Source: Argopecten irradians
Taxonomy: Eukaryota; Mollusca; Bivalvia; Pectinida; Pectinidae
Direction: 5' to 3'
NCBI RefSeq assembly: GCF_041381155.1
Contig: NC_091149.1
Span: 13,966,609-14,030,608 of the forward strand
DNA: 64,000 bases
Below the pieces are notes generated by a model. It had not been told where the DNA came from. It did no database searches and saw only the letters and a program-made list of their open reading frames with translations. This document shows, one piece after another, positions 22,016 through 33,957 of the stretch. The translations under genes were made by a program, and so were the position numbers. Within the stretch, counting starts at the first letter, position 1; each line of letters starts with the position of its first letter.

Positions 22016-22477
22016 GGTAGGGCGTTAGAATTGTACCTGCTGCCCATATTGCATGATCGTAAAAGGCGACTAAATTTAGGATCTTATCTTTTCTATTCTT
22101 CCTAACTGACTTTATCCTTCCTAATGCCTCCCTTGGCACCGCCTCATTTTTGGCCTTGAGTTGAGCGTTCGCCCCTGTGAGGAAGGCTCTGGATTCTGTC
22201 CCCTGGCCGAGACACACCAAAGTCTATAAAAGTGGTAGTTTCTGCTCCTGCTTAGCGCTCAGCAAAAAGGGAGTGGGACGACTGGTTCGCCGGTTGTCAG
22301 TATAATGTGACCAGGTGGGGTGTGTTGCTTGGTGTCTTCGGCGGCATGCTCCAGTGATATAGCACTATAAAAAGGGCAAAAGCACAACATACACACAACA
22401 CACCGCATACATGGGAGGCCGTCCTTACGTGACCATAGCTGTTAATAGGACGTTAATTAATCAAACAAACAAACAAA
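22016..22477 (+). mobile_element. SINE copy with 10-bp target duplication
   Basis: Starts GGTAGGGCGTTAGAATTG, ends in (CAAA)n. The flanks CCATAGGTCA at 22006-22015 and 22478-22487 are a perfect 10-base direct repeat, the target-site duplication. About 70 bases are missing in the middle relative to the copy at 20226. It inserted next to the start of the Crypton-type pseudogene. Confidence 0.9.
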
Positions 22478-22487
22478 CCATAGGTCA

Positions 22488-23945
22488 TCCTATCGGGATC
22501 GATAGTGGTCAAAGACAACGAATGAGAGGCACTGTAGGTGTTTACACACACCGGGATTATCAAACCGTTTTTCCATTGTGAAACAAGCATAGTTATTATA
22601 TGATATGGGATAAATGACATTTCATAGTGTAAAGTCGACGAGAAATATGTACAAATAATCACAGTAACACGTTTCGAAGTAAGAGGATTTTGCTGATGTG
22701 TTGAGTAGATTTTACGAGTCTAAAATGGACTTGGAACTTGACTACAATAGTATGATGATTATTTGGCGAGAAGCATATAGTTTGACAACGAGTGTTATAT
22801 TGCCGAAGCAACCATGAGAAATTTAATCAAATAAGATGTTAAATGAATAATATATTATCATAAAGATATTCCTACGTAGAGGAATGTAATGTAAATGGAT
22901 TTTTTTTACCAATTTAATACTTTCGAATGTTAATTAATGCGTTTCTGCTGATAAAAAATATCAGTACACCTTATTTGTATATTTTGGCAAATACTGGTTA
23001 CCTTATCTTGACAGTAATTTTATCGGGTTCGGGTAATTGTGGTAGAAACATAGTACAAAAGTCTTGGTTGTTGTGTAATTTATATATATGGCAGCTGCTA
23101 AAACAAGAAAGTGCATATTTTTTCCACGTGCTATTCTGGTACATCTTATATTATGGCAAATAGCAAGTAAAACAACCTTAAATTCGAGTCCTGAAATATC
23201 CACCATATATTTTTCCTACGGCAGCTATACTATACGGCTGTCGACCGCCACATAAATATCCACCATATAATTATTCCTCTAATGGATAAAATAAAAAATA
23301 CTTTGCAACCCTGAAAAACATATTCCTATGTGATTGAATCAAATAAAATACTGTAATAGACAATGCATTTTAAACATTTTAGGGCCTGAATTGCTCACAT
23401 GGCCACTTATTTGGAGCAAAACTATCTAGAATTTTAATCTTGGCCGTATTATGGTGTAACTTCTAAATTAGGTTTTTCAAAATGGGATGCAAAGCCTCTA
23501 ATTTATAATTTAAGCGGTATGAACCTCTAATGTATTAGTTTATCATAATAAAGAGTTTTGCATAATGCTTTGTTAAATGAAACAAACATTGAAAAAAGGT
23601 CAATATTTATAAAACTTTGCTCTATGCATAGTACCTGCATGCTCTAACAAAATATATAGTTAGCTGAACCTTCCAGAGCTTGAGAGGGAGGTTTTTGAAT
23701 GTTTACATTGTTTGAAACCTGTGACCTTCAGAAGAAATCAAGGTAATTTGCGTATAAGAGAAAACTTTTTAGCATTCTACTCAATGTTAACTGTAATCAA
23801 CATTCAGTCCTCTGGGCCTTCTGGAACTTGAGAAGCCCCTGTGACCGAGAAATAGATCATGGTGATTGATATGAGGCAAAATGAATGTACACTTCCGAAT
23901 TCACCTCCAGGCCAAATATCAGTTCTCGGTAAACGTTGCTTACAG
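22488..23945. other. Non-coding stretch
   Basis: AT-rich and mostly unique. AATATCCACCATATA occurs twice near 23200 and 23260. Degenerate stretches with CCTGTGACC near 23720 and 23840 faintly resemble the monomer family at 59550-60120. No gene seen. Confidence 0.4.
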
Positions 23946-25066
23946 TTTTTAGCTCACCTGGCCGGAAGAGCCGGTGAGCTTATGTCATGGCGAAGCGTCC
24001 GCCGTCCGTCCGTCAACATCCTTTAAATCGCTTCTTGTCCTAGTTTTCTACATGGATTGTAACCAAATTTGGCCACAAACATCCTTGGGGGAAGTGGAAC
24101 AGAACTTGTATAAATTTTGGCTCTGGTCCCCCCGAGGGCAGGAGGGGCGGGGCCCAATAGGGGGAAATAGAGGTAAATCCTTTAAATCACTACTAGTCAT
24201 AGAGTTCTACATGGATTGTAACCAAATTTGGCCACAAACATCCTTGGAGGTAGGATAACAGAACTTGTATAAATTTTGACTCTGAGCCCCTGGGGGCAGG
24301 AGGGGCGGGGTCCAATAGGGGAAATAGAGGTAAATCCTATAAATCGCTACTAGTCATAGAGTTATGAATGGATTGTAACCAAATTTGGCCATAAACATCC
24401 TTGGGGGAAGGGGAACAGAACTTGTTTAAATTTTGGCTCTGACCTCCCGGGGGCAGGGCCTAATAGGTGGAATAGAGGTAAATCCTATGAATCTCTACTT
24501 GTCCTAGAGTTCTGCATGGATTGTGACCAAATTTGGCCACAAACATACTTGGGGGAAGGGGAAGAGTACTTATATAAATTTTGGCTCTGATCCCCCGGGG
24601 GCAGGAGGGGCGGGGCCCAATAGAGGAATTATAGAAAAAACATATAAATCGCTACTTGTCCTAGAGTTCTGCATGGATTGTAACCAAATTTGGCCACAAA
24701 CAACAGTGGAAAAAGGCGAACAGAACTTGTATAAATTTTGGCTCTGACCCCCCTGGGGCAAGAGTGGTGGGGCTCAATAGGGGAAATAGAGGTAAATCCT
24801 ATGAATCACTACTTGTCCTAGAGTTCTGCATGGATTGTAACCAAATTTGGTCACAGACATCAGTGGAGGAAGGGGAACAGAACTTGTATAAATTTTGGCT
24901 CTGACCCCCTGGGTGCAGGAGTGGCGGGGCCCAATAGGGGAAAGCTAGTAACCAATTAAATTGCACCATATTGTATTATGTCGGAGTAACGGAATTTACT
25001 TAATTTTACGGGCACTTTTGAGATAAAAAAACGATTTGGAAATTATTTTTTTTTGGGGGGGGGCAA
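23946..25066 (+). mobile_element. Tandem-monomer element with TTTTTAGCTCACC 5' end
   Basis: Begins TTTTTAGCTCACCTGGCC, with a 5' hairpin in which AGCTCACC pairs with GGTGAGCT (23950-23980). About six monomers of roughly 150 bases follow. Each contains GGATTGTAACCAAATTTGG, an AACTTGTATAAATTTTGG stretch and a GGGGCGGGGCCCAATAGGG stretch. The last part (24624-25066, ending in a G run) is duplicated in tandem at 25067-26070. A 3' hairpin end like that at 47930 was not found. Long open frames here are a by-product of the monomers. Confidence 0.75.
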
Positions 25067-26070
25067 TTATAGAAAAAAACATATAAATCGCTACTTGTCC
25101 TAGAGTTCTGCAGGTAGGGCGTAAGAATTGTACCTGCTGCCCCTATTGCATGATCGTAAAAGGCGACTAAATTTAGGATCTTATCTTTTCTTTCTCCCTA
25201 AATTACTTTGTTCTTCCTAGAGTCTCACTTGACACCACCTCACTTTTGGCCTATGGTTGAGCGTTCGCCCCTGTGAGGAAGGCTCTGGGTTCTGTCCCCT
25301 GGCCGAGACACACCAAAGTCTATAAAAGTGGTAGTTTCTGCTCTTGCTTAGCGCTCAGCATAACGGGAGTGTGGGACGACTGGTTCGCCCGTTGTCAGTA
25401 TAATGTGACACGAACATACCCGGGTAGGGTGTGTTGCCTGGCTGTCTTCAAAAAAGTGCGGCATGCTTCAGTGATATAGCACTATAAAACGGGCAACAGT
25501 TCCACTATACAAGAAGACACAACACGAATATACCGCAGTCTCCCAAAACACGCACCTCGCGCAACATACACGCAACACACTGCATACATGGGAGGCCGTC
25601 CTGACATGACCATAGCTGTTAATAGGACGTTAATTAATCAAACAAACAAAACAAGTCCTAGAGTTCTGCATGGATTGTAACCAAATTTGGCCACAAACAA
25701 CAGTGGAGAAAGGGGAACAGAACTTGTATAAATTTTGGCTCTGACCCCCCGGGGGCAGGAGTGGCGGGGCCCAACCCAATAGGGGAAATAGAGGTAAATC
25801 CTATGAATCACTACTTGTCCTAGAGTTCTGCATGGATTGTAGCCAAATTTGGCCACAAACATCCTTGGGGGAAGCGCAACAGAACTTGTATAAATTTTGG
25901 CTCTGACCCCCTGGGTGCAGGAGTGGCGGGGCCCAATAGGGGAAAGCTAGTAGCCAATTAAATTGCACCATATTGTATTATGTCGGAGTAACGGAATTTA
26001 CTTAATTTTACGGGCACTTTTGAGATAAAAAAAAAACGATTTGGAAATTTTTTTTTGGGGGGGGGGGGGC
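25067..26070 (+). repeat. Tandem duplicate of 24624-25066, split by a SINE
   Basis: After subtracting the SINE (25113-25654) and its duplicated target, this is a close copy of 24624-25066. It includes the CTAGTARCCAATTAAATTGC stretch and a terminal T-then-G run. The G runs near 25060 and 26060 mark the two junctions. So a 440-base unit was duplicated and the SINE then inserted in the second copy. Confidence 0.8.
25113..25654 (+). mobile_element. SINE copy with 16-bp target duplication
   Basis: Near-complete SINE starting GGTAGGGCGTAAGAATTG and ending with the CAAA tail. The direct repeat GTCCTAGAGTTCTGCA flanks it at 25097-25112 and 25655-25670. Some short insertions, such as ACACGAACATACC near 25410, distinguish this copy. 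Confidence 0.9.
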
Positions 26071-26470
26071 ATTTCAGTTTCGTTTTTTTCTGACATTTTG
26101 GATAATTTGGTAACATTTCAAGGGCCCGTTATTGTGCGGACAAGCCAATGTCCCAACAGTGTCACAGCTGTCACCAAAAACGTGGGTTTTACACACTTAA
26201 AATGTCCTCACAGATACGGGTTTTCGAGAACTCTCTCTCATTTCCACTAAATATGACACCTTACCTAATGAGATGATACGTCAGGCGTCTAGTGTAGTTA
26301 AGATTGGATGAATTGTCTGCATTCTTAAGCCTATATCCTAAGATATAGAATTATACTTTTTGTAGTAATAGCTCAATCTTCATGTAGCCCTCGCAAACTT
26401 TTGTGAATAGTTTGAATATCAAATTATTTGTTTTAACGAAATTGCATGACAATAGCTGTACTAAATTAAT
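26071..26470. other. Unique non-coding stretch
   Basis: Between the duplicated monomer block and a SINE. No repeat or coding signal recognised. Confidence 0.4.
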
Positions 26471-27303
26471 AAAGTCTATAAAAGTGGTAGTTTCTGCTCC
26501 TGCTTGGCGCTCAGCATACAGGGAGTGGGAGAGCTGGTTCGCCCGTTGTCAGTATAATGTGACCGGGTGGGGTGTCTTGCTTGGTGTTTTCGGTGGCATG
26601 CTTCAGTGATATAGCACTATAAAAAGGGCAACAGTTCCACTATACAAGAAGACATAACATGAACAAACCGCAGTTTCCCAAAACATACACCTCGCACAAC
26701 ATAATCGCAACACACTGCATACATGGGAGACTGTCCTTTGGCCCTGCAGATAGGGCATTAGAATTGTACCTGCTGCCCCTATTGCATGATCGTAAAAGGC
26801 GATTAAATTTAGGATCTTATCTTTACTGTTCTTCCTAACTGACTTTATCTTTCCTAATGCCTCCCTTGGCACCGCCTAACTTTTGGCCTTGAGTTGAGCG
26901 TTCGTCCCAGTGAGGAAGGCTCTGGGTTCTGTCCCCTGGCCGAGACACACCAAAGTCTATAAAAGTGGTAGTTTCTGCTCCTGCTTAGCGCTCAGCATAC
27001 AGGGAGTGGGACGACTGGTTCGCCCGTTGTCAGTGGAATGTGTTGCTTGGTGTCTTCGGCGGCATGCTTCAGTGATATAGCACTATAAAAAGGGCAACAG
27101 TTCCACTATACAAGAAGACAAAACACAAACATACCGCAGTCTCCCAGTACACTCACCTCGCACAACATACACGCAACACACCGCATATATGGGAGGCCGT
27201 CCTTACATGACCATAGCTGTTAATAGGACGTTAATAAATCAAACAAACAAACAAGTACATGACCATAGCTGTTAATATGACGTTAATTAATCAAGCAAAC
27301 AAT
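26471..27303 (+). mobile_element. SINE interrupted by another SINE
   Basis: The outer copy runs 26471-26738 from AAGTCTATAAAAGTGG to CTGTCCTT and resumes at about 27256-27303 (TACATGACCATAGCTG and a degenerate tail). The break falls at the position where other copies read CCGTCCTTACATGACC. Thus the later SINE inserted inside the earlier one. The outer copy is also 5' truncated. Confidence 0.8.
26739..27255 (+). mobile_element. SINE, nested inner copy
   Basis: Starts TGGCCCTGCAGATAGGGC and ends CAAACAAACAAACAAG. It is nearly full length with a small internal deletion near 27033. Nested within the copy at 26471-27303. Confidence 0.85.
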
Positions 27304-27599
27304 AAGGTGTCCTGTTTTTAAGAGAAAAAAAGATACGATATTGTTTTAGAATATCATATTAAAGATTTATTATAGTTATTCATATACAATTGAAATTATA
27401 GAACTAATGATAATTCAACTAATAAATATATCAAAGTTTTGAGATGTTTATCAAATACAAGTACATTGTATTAATGAATCACCTTTGTAAAGACCAAAAT
27501 TATATGAATGTATCAGAATTTGCCTAATAAAATGTATCTATTATATAAACTTTATTTATTTTATATTAATATTGAGAAACAAGTTCTACTACTTATATA

Positions 27600-27784
27600 A
27601 ATCACTCTCGATGGCCTGGATATAAGCGCGCGAAGGATCTTAGTTTGGGAGGAAACCGGAGTGCCCGGAGAAAACCCACGTAATCAGGCAGTTGACCCCT
27701 GACCTTTTCATGTCCGTGCTGGGGATCGAACCCTGGCAGGCAAGGTGAAAGGCGAACGGCTTAACCACTTCACCACCCGATCAT
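27600..27784 (-). mobile_element. Second SINE type: tRNA-derived head
   Basis: Read on the minus strand it starts GATCGGGTGGTGAAGTGG, an A-box-bearing tRNA-like head (27765-27784). Then comes the perfect B box GGTTCGATCCC (complement of 27722-27732). A central region follows with ACGTGGGTTTTCTCCGGGC and CTCCGGTTTCCTCCCA, a block that I recall as widespread in animal SINEs. The 3' end merges into AT-rich sequence near 27600. It is unrelated to the CAAA-tailed family. Confidence 0.8.
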
Positions 27785-27839
27785 CTATGTATTTATTACA
27801 CGATATAAGTATAATTAAGGGAATACGTACGAGTTGTAT

Positions 27840-28358
27840 CTGCCCTGCAGGTAGGGCGTTAGAATTGTACCTGCTGCCCCTATTGCATGATCGTACAAGG
27901 CGACTAAATTAAGGATCTTTTCTTCTTCCTAACTGACTTTATCTTTCCTAATGCCTCTATTGGCACCGTCTCACTTTTGGCCCTGAGTTGAGTGTTCGCC
28001 CCTGTGAGGAAGGCTCTGGGTTCTGTCCCCTGGCCTAGACACACCAAAGTCTATAAAAGTGGTAGTTTCTTCTCCTGCTTAGCACTCAGCATACTGGGAG
28101 TGGGACGACTGGTTCGCCCGTTGTCAGTATAATGTGACCGAGTGGGGTGTGTTGCTTGGTGTCTTCGGCGGCATGCTTCAGTGATATAGCACTATAAAAA
28201 GGGCAACAGTTCCATTATACAAGAAGACACTACACAAATATAACGCAGTCTCCCCAAACTCGCACAACATACACGGCAACACACCGCATACATGGGAGGC
28301 CGTCCTTACATGACCATAGCTGTAAATAGGACGTTAATTAATCAAAACAAACAGACAA
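27840..28358 (+). mobile_element. SINE copy with 11-bp target duplication
   Basis: Starts CTGCCCTGCAGGTAGGGCG, showing the true 5' end of the family, and ends (CAAA)n. The flanks ACGAGTTGTAT at 27829-27839 and 28359-28369 are a perfect direct repeat. Confidence 0.9.
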
Positions 28359-28582
28359 ACGAGTTGTATAATTTATTTAAAAAAACATCATAAAACCGAT
28401 CAATGTTTCATTCCAATAAATAGATTAGCAAAACCAAAAAGTGTAAAAGGATCCTTATCTATAACTACATGTCTGTGCCAAATTTCATTGCTGTTAATGG
28501 TGTATAACTTGAGATATCCTGTTCAAAAGGTGATTTTCAAAAACTAGGGGGTATGCTATAAGCTACGATGGAGCTACATGCT

Positions 28583-29486
28583 AAAAAAGCACTTGCCAAC
28601 GTGTTTTGTCATTTTACTAGTTTGGCAAATGCTTTACTAGAGTAACTGTTTTGTCATCCTTACGCGTGGCCCATATCAGCCGTATTGGCGAGTGTCTGGC
28701 TTTTGAGACAATTAACATTCCACGCCGATATCTAACCTAGTTTGACGCTGTACACGTGTACTGATTAAGTGACCTTTGAAACCAAAACGATATTTTACGA
28801 CACTTTTCTTGGTAGAATCATTGGTATGTAACGCAATCTGTGGCTAATGTTGACGTTTGAATGAAAATAGGCTTTCAGTGAAGTAACTCAATATATTATA
28901 AAATTTCATACTCGTGTTTATTCATCTTTGATAATATCAGGTATCATGTAAAAATATGGGTTTTCCCTAGGTAGGGGCATATAATGAGAGATTTAGGTGA
29001 GTTGAATGCCTGCATTAAATTAGCTTCCCTCCTAGACTGTCAACCAGTCCCTAGTATATTGGAGAAAAAAACACTGAAATTTGGCTCGATTTTTTTTGTC
29101 TCTACTAATTATACATGTCTGATTAAGTTTCAAACTAAGGAGAGATAATCTAGCTATTATTTAATTGTCCCTAACCTAGGGCTGTAACCTCTCCCCATCC
29201 GGCTCTCAAAATTAGTTTACCGTTAATTACCGTACAATAATTTGTTACCACCTATGGCTATGTTATTTGTATATAACTTTAATCGCCTTTGTATTGTGTC
29301 GTAAAGTATCGTTTTGGTTTCAAAGGTCGGCGTGGAATGTTAATTGTATCAAAAGCCAGACACTCGCCAATACGGCTGATATGGGCCACGCGTAAGGATG
29401 ACAAAACAGTTACTCTAGTAAAGCAGTTGCCAAACGAGTAAAATGACAAAACACTTTGGCAAGTGCTTTTTACTAAAGCAGTTGCC
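28583..29486. mobile_element. Foldback element with about 190-bp arms
   Basis: The left arm, 28583-28810, and the right arm, about 29290-29486, are near-perfect reverse complements. Shared blocks include GTGGCCCATATCAGCCGTAT and CTTTGAAACCAAAACGATA. The left arm carries about 45 extra bases (28722-28768) absent from the right arm. The loop of about 480 bases has no ORF of note. Smaller copies of the outer motif, AGTAAAGCAGTTGCCATG, follow at 29520-29545. Terminal target duplication was not identified. Confidence 0.75.
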
Positions 29487-30133
29487 ATGACAATCACCAC
29501 AAATGTGTGTACAACTACAGTTTAGTAAAGCAGTTGCCATGTCGGCTGATATGGGCCATCGTACATTAACATGTTATGTCATTGTCTGTGTTTGTTGTTA
29601 ATTGATAACTGATAATTCACCTGTACCAGATGTCACCTACATAATCAAAGTTGGTTTGCCAGTCATCTTAAATATTGATAATCCATTAGCAATATCCGTC
29701 TGGTTATAAAAAGTTTGTCAAAAAAAAAAAATTGTCAATTTGCAAGTAATTGTCAATTAGTTTGTTCTGCTTTCCGATCACAGTTCACCAATATCACTGA
29801 TATCGGAACCTTAATGAATTGTAGATTGGTGAGTAGGTTGTTTCAACAGGTACCAATGGCCAAATGAAAGCTGTCCAAGGTTATTTTTATCCAAAACGGT
29901 GACAAAGTCATGCTTCATGTCGTCAAACTATATCAATTTAAGGTCAACTGAGACGAATTATTATTGCCTTTTGGCCGTCATCGTGCGTCATCTGTCGTCC
30001 GTAAACAATTTGCATTTTTGACTGTCCAGAACCACTGAACCAAATTCGTGGAAATTTTCCAGAAACCTTCCATTGCCAAAGGTCAACCTAAGTTATTAAT
30101 TAAATGGCCCAAGCCCCCAGGCTATAACTAAAG

Positions 30134-30380
30134 CAGAAGATCTCAGAGGGATCCTGGCGCACACCAAAGAATTATCTACGTCTGACAATGGAAAGAGGGA
30201 TCTTTTCTCTGCTTTTCAAACTTTTACTACAAATTACTACACATGAAATTTAAGAAAGATTCATTTGCGTACTTTCTAAGATATATAACCGTAACAAACT
30301 TCAATTATCACAATCCAAGATAGCTACTTATCGGCCATCTTGTTCACCTATCGATCCGAAAATGTGATATGCATGCAATT
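30134..30380 (-). mobile_element. 3'-end fragment of the 19698 element family
   Basis: Read on the plus strand it starts GCAGAAGATCTCAGAGGGATC and is the reverse complement of about 21050-21303. It includes the terminal hairpin, the ACACCAAAGAA stretch and the TTTCTCTGCTTTTCAAAC stretch. It is diverged, hence an older insertion than the copy at 19698. Confidence 0.75.
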
Positions 30381-30898
30381 TCAATGAATTTTTGCACAAA
30401 CCTTTTAAGGTATAAGGCCAATCAAAATTACGAATTATATTACCCCCACGCCCCAGGGGGCTGTGGGAGGGGCCAAAAGAGGTATAATTTACTTAAATAT
30501 TAAAAATGTGGTAAAATCAAACACTCTTCATAGATGGAAAGATCCTTTACAAAAAAGTTATGAATTATATGACCCTGCGGTCTCTAGTTTCCCCGTAGGG
30601 GGTAAAGTTTACTATAATTTATATAGGGAAAACACATTTTTGAGCATTATTTGGGCATTTATCAAAGAAATTAGTGAAATGTGATCAGAATTATCCCTAT
30701 GACATGGCCTTGTATTGTATTGAAAATTTTCCGTGACTGACCCCTAGGGGCCTTAGGGGCGGGGTCAAAAGGATTCAAATACGCCAGAACTTTAAAAATC
30801 TTCTTTTGAAATTCTGGAACTGGTAGAAACAGCTAAACAGAAAAAGGTCTTTAGGTCCTTTACCAAAATTGTGAATTATATGTCCTGGAGTTTCAAGC

Positions 30899-30936
30899 CC
30901 CCCCCCCCCCCCCAAAAAAAAAAAAAAAAAAAAAAA
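30899..30936. repeat. Poly-C followed by poly-A
   Basis: A run of C followed directly by a run of A, about 38 bases in total. Likely length-unstable and prone to assembly error. Confidence 0.9.
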
Positions 30937-31480
30937 TCATAGGAAATGAGTCAAACTGGGTTAAAATTATTAGCCTGAAATAACATTTTAACGTCATAGC
31001 AATATTGGCCAAACGCACCTAAATTCCCCAATAAGCTTGGTACGTATTTACTCACATTACCGTATTTACAAAGTTCAATAATTATTACTGCAAAAGGACA
31101 ATAACTCCGTAAATAAGTCAGGCCGGAAATCAGGCCGATTTTCAAACTCATCCGATATATTTCCAATGTTAGTCTACATACAAAGTTGCATTCAAATCAA
31201 GCTGATTTTCGAACTCGAGTGAGATATTTCCAATGTCAGTCTACTTACAAAGTTTCATTAAGCTCGGTGCATTAGTGCTAAGGGCAATAACTCCGTAAAT
31301 TATCGTCGAATCCAGCTGATTTTCGAACTCTTCCGAGATCTTTCCCAAGTTAGTCTACATACCAAGTGTTATTAAGCTAGATTGGTATTTACTCACACGG
31401 AAATGACGACGCACGACTACGGTCAAAAGACTATCGAAATAGGTCACCATGACTTATGGCAAGGTGACATAACACACCAA

Positions 31481-32192
31481 ACTTTCCCGACGCCAAATTA
31501 TAATATACCAATTTCCGGTAACACGTTTAATTAACCCTAGCTCTGTGACATGCATAAATGAATTCATTCGGCTCCCTCTGATCTGTGTAATTAATGTTTT
31601 CATAACAAAATGTATTATCGATTAATGCCAAGTTGACGTTATACTCATCAAAATGACACCATTTTTGAAAGTACAAACTTAATTTTATCCTGCAAGTGTC
31701 TTACATTCTTACCGATAACTTCTGCCGGATAAATTTGTGCTTTATCCGTCAATACGATCACGTATTTGTTCCATATCGGATGGAACTTTTTCTAACATGA
31801 CCCAGAACTTGATATACCACACTGATTACAGTTACGGATACTGTTTGTGAATGCGTTTATTTATTTTTCCAACGGCAATAAAAAGGAGTACACTCTCATT
31901 CGGTTTAGTGAATGGATCGTTACCTCCGCTCTAAAGAAGCGTCTCGCTTCGAGCGAAACCAAGTAAATTGCTTTTGTATTGAATGCCATACTTGTTGCAA
32001 GGTAAAACACAATTCGGTTATTATCTTTCAATACAAGTTTAATTTTGGTGCTCGACACGGAAAGCCGAGAAGACTCGGCAAAGCCTTGTTATCTCGGCTT
32101 TCCTAAGTCTCGCATCAAAGTTAACCTTGTAAGATGATTACCGTGTTTTCTCTATATATGTTGCATATGCAATGCATGTGTTAAACTGTGCC
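31481..32192. other. Non-coding stretch
   Basis: No recognised repeat. Short frames on both strands near 31860-32106 overlap each other and lack support. Confidence 0.4.
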
Positions 32193-32523
32193 TTAAAGAT
32201 GCTGCACCGCCGACGGATCCAAAATGACATTCATCATTTGAACAATAATCGTGGTTATATATGTCTAACACAAAAAATATTTGTTCTAAAATAATTCTTT
32301 TGGCCTTTGGTGCATGCGCAATCAGTGTTTCATTCCATATATGATATAGTGTCATGGACTTTTTTCGGGATGCGATTAATAATTTTTTATATTTTTAACT
32401 TAAAGTGAAATTAGAAACTCAAACTTTTCAAAGTAACTTTTGTAACTGAAGAAAAATACTAAATCGTTTGCTCCTGTTTTTTATAGTGAAAAATACCATT
32501 TGTCAGCGGTGGAGCATCTTTAA
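32193..32523. mobile_element. piggyBac-like MITE (TTAA flanks), copy 2
   Basis: Same ends as the element at 4856, flanked by TTAA on both sides. The interior aligns end to end except for about 30 missing bases. The left inverted repeat has one change, CTGCACC for CTCCACC. Confidence 0.8.
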
Positions 32524-33227
32524 CATACACACTAATCAAACTATATGGATATCCATGTCTGAATTGTCTAAAATGTATGACTGGACTTCTTTGGGTTCGG
32601 AATTTATCAAGCATTAAAGCCGGGACAAGTTTTTGAAACATCCTCTACAATCAAGTCATTAGTTAAGGATTTACAATACAAAACTCTAATTCTGAAAAAA
32701 ACTGTGACCCCTGAATTTTTTATTTTTTGAATAATAACTACTTTATACATCTATGTACAGAAGTGTAAAAATAAGTAAATAAAGCTGTTATTATTCAAAA
32801 TACTCTGTTTGCAAAGTGTTTTGTCCGACTTTACCGAAATATAATAATATTGATTAGCCATTTGATAATACAAATGGACCACTATTCCCTTGTATTAATA
32901 TGTTATTTGTTTATGAGTTACTTGTTTTAATATGCGAAGAAAATGTTTATATCTGTTGGGTATATATTGGTCAGTTAGGTCTTATGCTATTTCATCTTCA
33001 ATGTTGGCAATCGCTTCGCGTTACGTGAAACATATTCCATTGGCCTAAATGATATATGGGTATGACACAAGCTGACAACTAATGGAGCCATCTCCTCACA
33101 CCAAACACTCTCATCTCGATATAGACTGGTAACATTCATTTGTATGCATGAGGCCGACTTGAAACGATATCATAACCGTAGAAGAGTAAAACATTTGTAT
33201 GTGTGTCATTAGCTTGGCAACGCTCTA
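32524..33227. other. Non-coding stretch
   Basis: AT-rich, with no recognised repeat or coding signal. Confidence 0.4.
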
Positions 33228-33497
33228 GACTGGTTTCTGTACCCACTAATAAGTTATTTTAAAAACTTGAGCTTTTAGCGCTATGCTTCAGACCTCCATT
33301 GCACAACAGAATCGACGAGTCCGCTGAGGTATAACGCACCAAACAAGCAGTTCCTTTATTGCTTGACTGGTTTCTGTATCCATTAATAAGTTATTATAAA
33401 AACTTTAGCTTTTAGCGCTATGCTTCAGACCTGCATTGCACAACAGAATCGACGAGTCCCCTGAGATATAACGCACCAAACAAGCAGTTCCTTAATT
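33228..33497. repeat. Tandem duplication, unit about 134 bases
   Basis: Two close copies at 33228-33359 and 33365-33497, both starting GACTGGTTTCTGT and ending CAAACAAGCAGTTCCTT. They differ by a few substitutions, so the duplication is recent. Confidence 0.85.
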
Positions 33498-33597
33498 GAA
33501 TCAGGATTATCATTATCCTCGGACCATCCCTGTTTCGTAAGATGTGATGTAACTTTATTTTATATGGCAGTTGTGATATAACGGGTGACGTTCAATT

Positions 33598-33648
33598 ATT
33601 GTTTGTTTGATTAATTAACGTCCTATTAACAGCTATGGTCATACACTG
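33598..33648 (-). mobile_element. SINE 3' fragment
   Basis: Reverse complement of the last 50 bases of the CAAA-tailed SINE (TTAATTAACGTCCTATTAAC then GCTATGGTCAT). Confidence 0.75.
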
Positions 33649-33957
33649 CTGTGTTATGAATAACTTTTTATTTTAACTCTTTCTTCTTTCTTGAGAATAT
33701 CAATTAATGTCCGATAAATATGTAATATATACGTGCATGCTTGTGTTTCTTTAATCTCAACAATATGTTTCTTTCGCGTTTTGTCTGTTTCCTGCGGCTT
33801 CCATGTAAGTTAGCACGGAGACTTCTTAATTACACAATGAAGATTTTAGTTAAATCCTAGTGACAGAGTTATAGGCTAGCGTTTCAATGCATGACATTAT
33901 AAATAGTCTGATTTGACTGAAGTTTTCATTCATTCTCTTATTTTCATTTTTTAATGC

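Larger units (their letters stand above)
29940..31480 (+). mobile_element. Composite monomer-type element with CGTCGTGCG-like ends
   Basis: The 5' part (29970-30000) has TTTTGGCCGTCATCGTGCG. The 3' part (31400-31470) carries a rough complement, GACGACGCACGACTACGGTC, followed by ATAGGTCACCATGAC. Monomers with AACTCCGTAAAT and GCTGATTTTCGAACTC repeat at 31085-31360. The interior holds a minus-strand fragment of another family (30134-30380) and GC-rich ACCCC-AGGGG patches at 30450 and 30750. Boundaries are approximate. Confidence 0.5.

Noticed and set aside
24523-24761. Open frames on both strands in the monomer element
   Set aside because: They repeat with the 150-base monomer and have no start or splice logic.
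27720-27784. Functional tRNA gene
   Set aside because: A and B boxes are good, but the stretch continues into a SINE body and lacks a paired acceptor stem.
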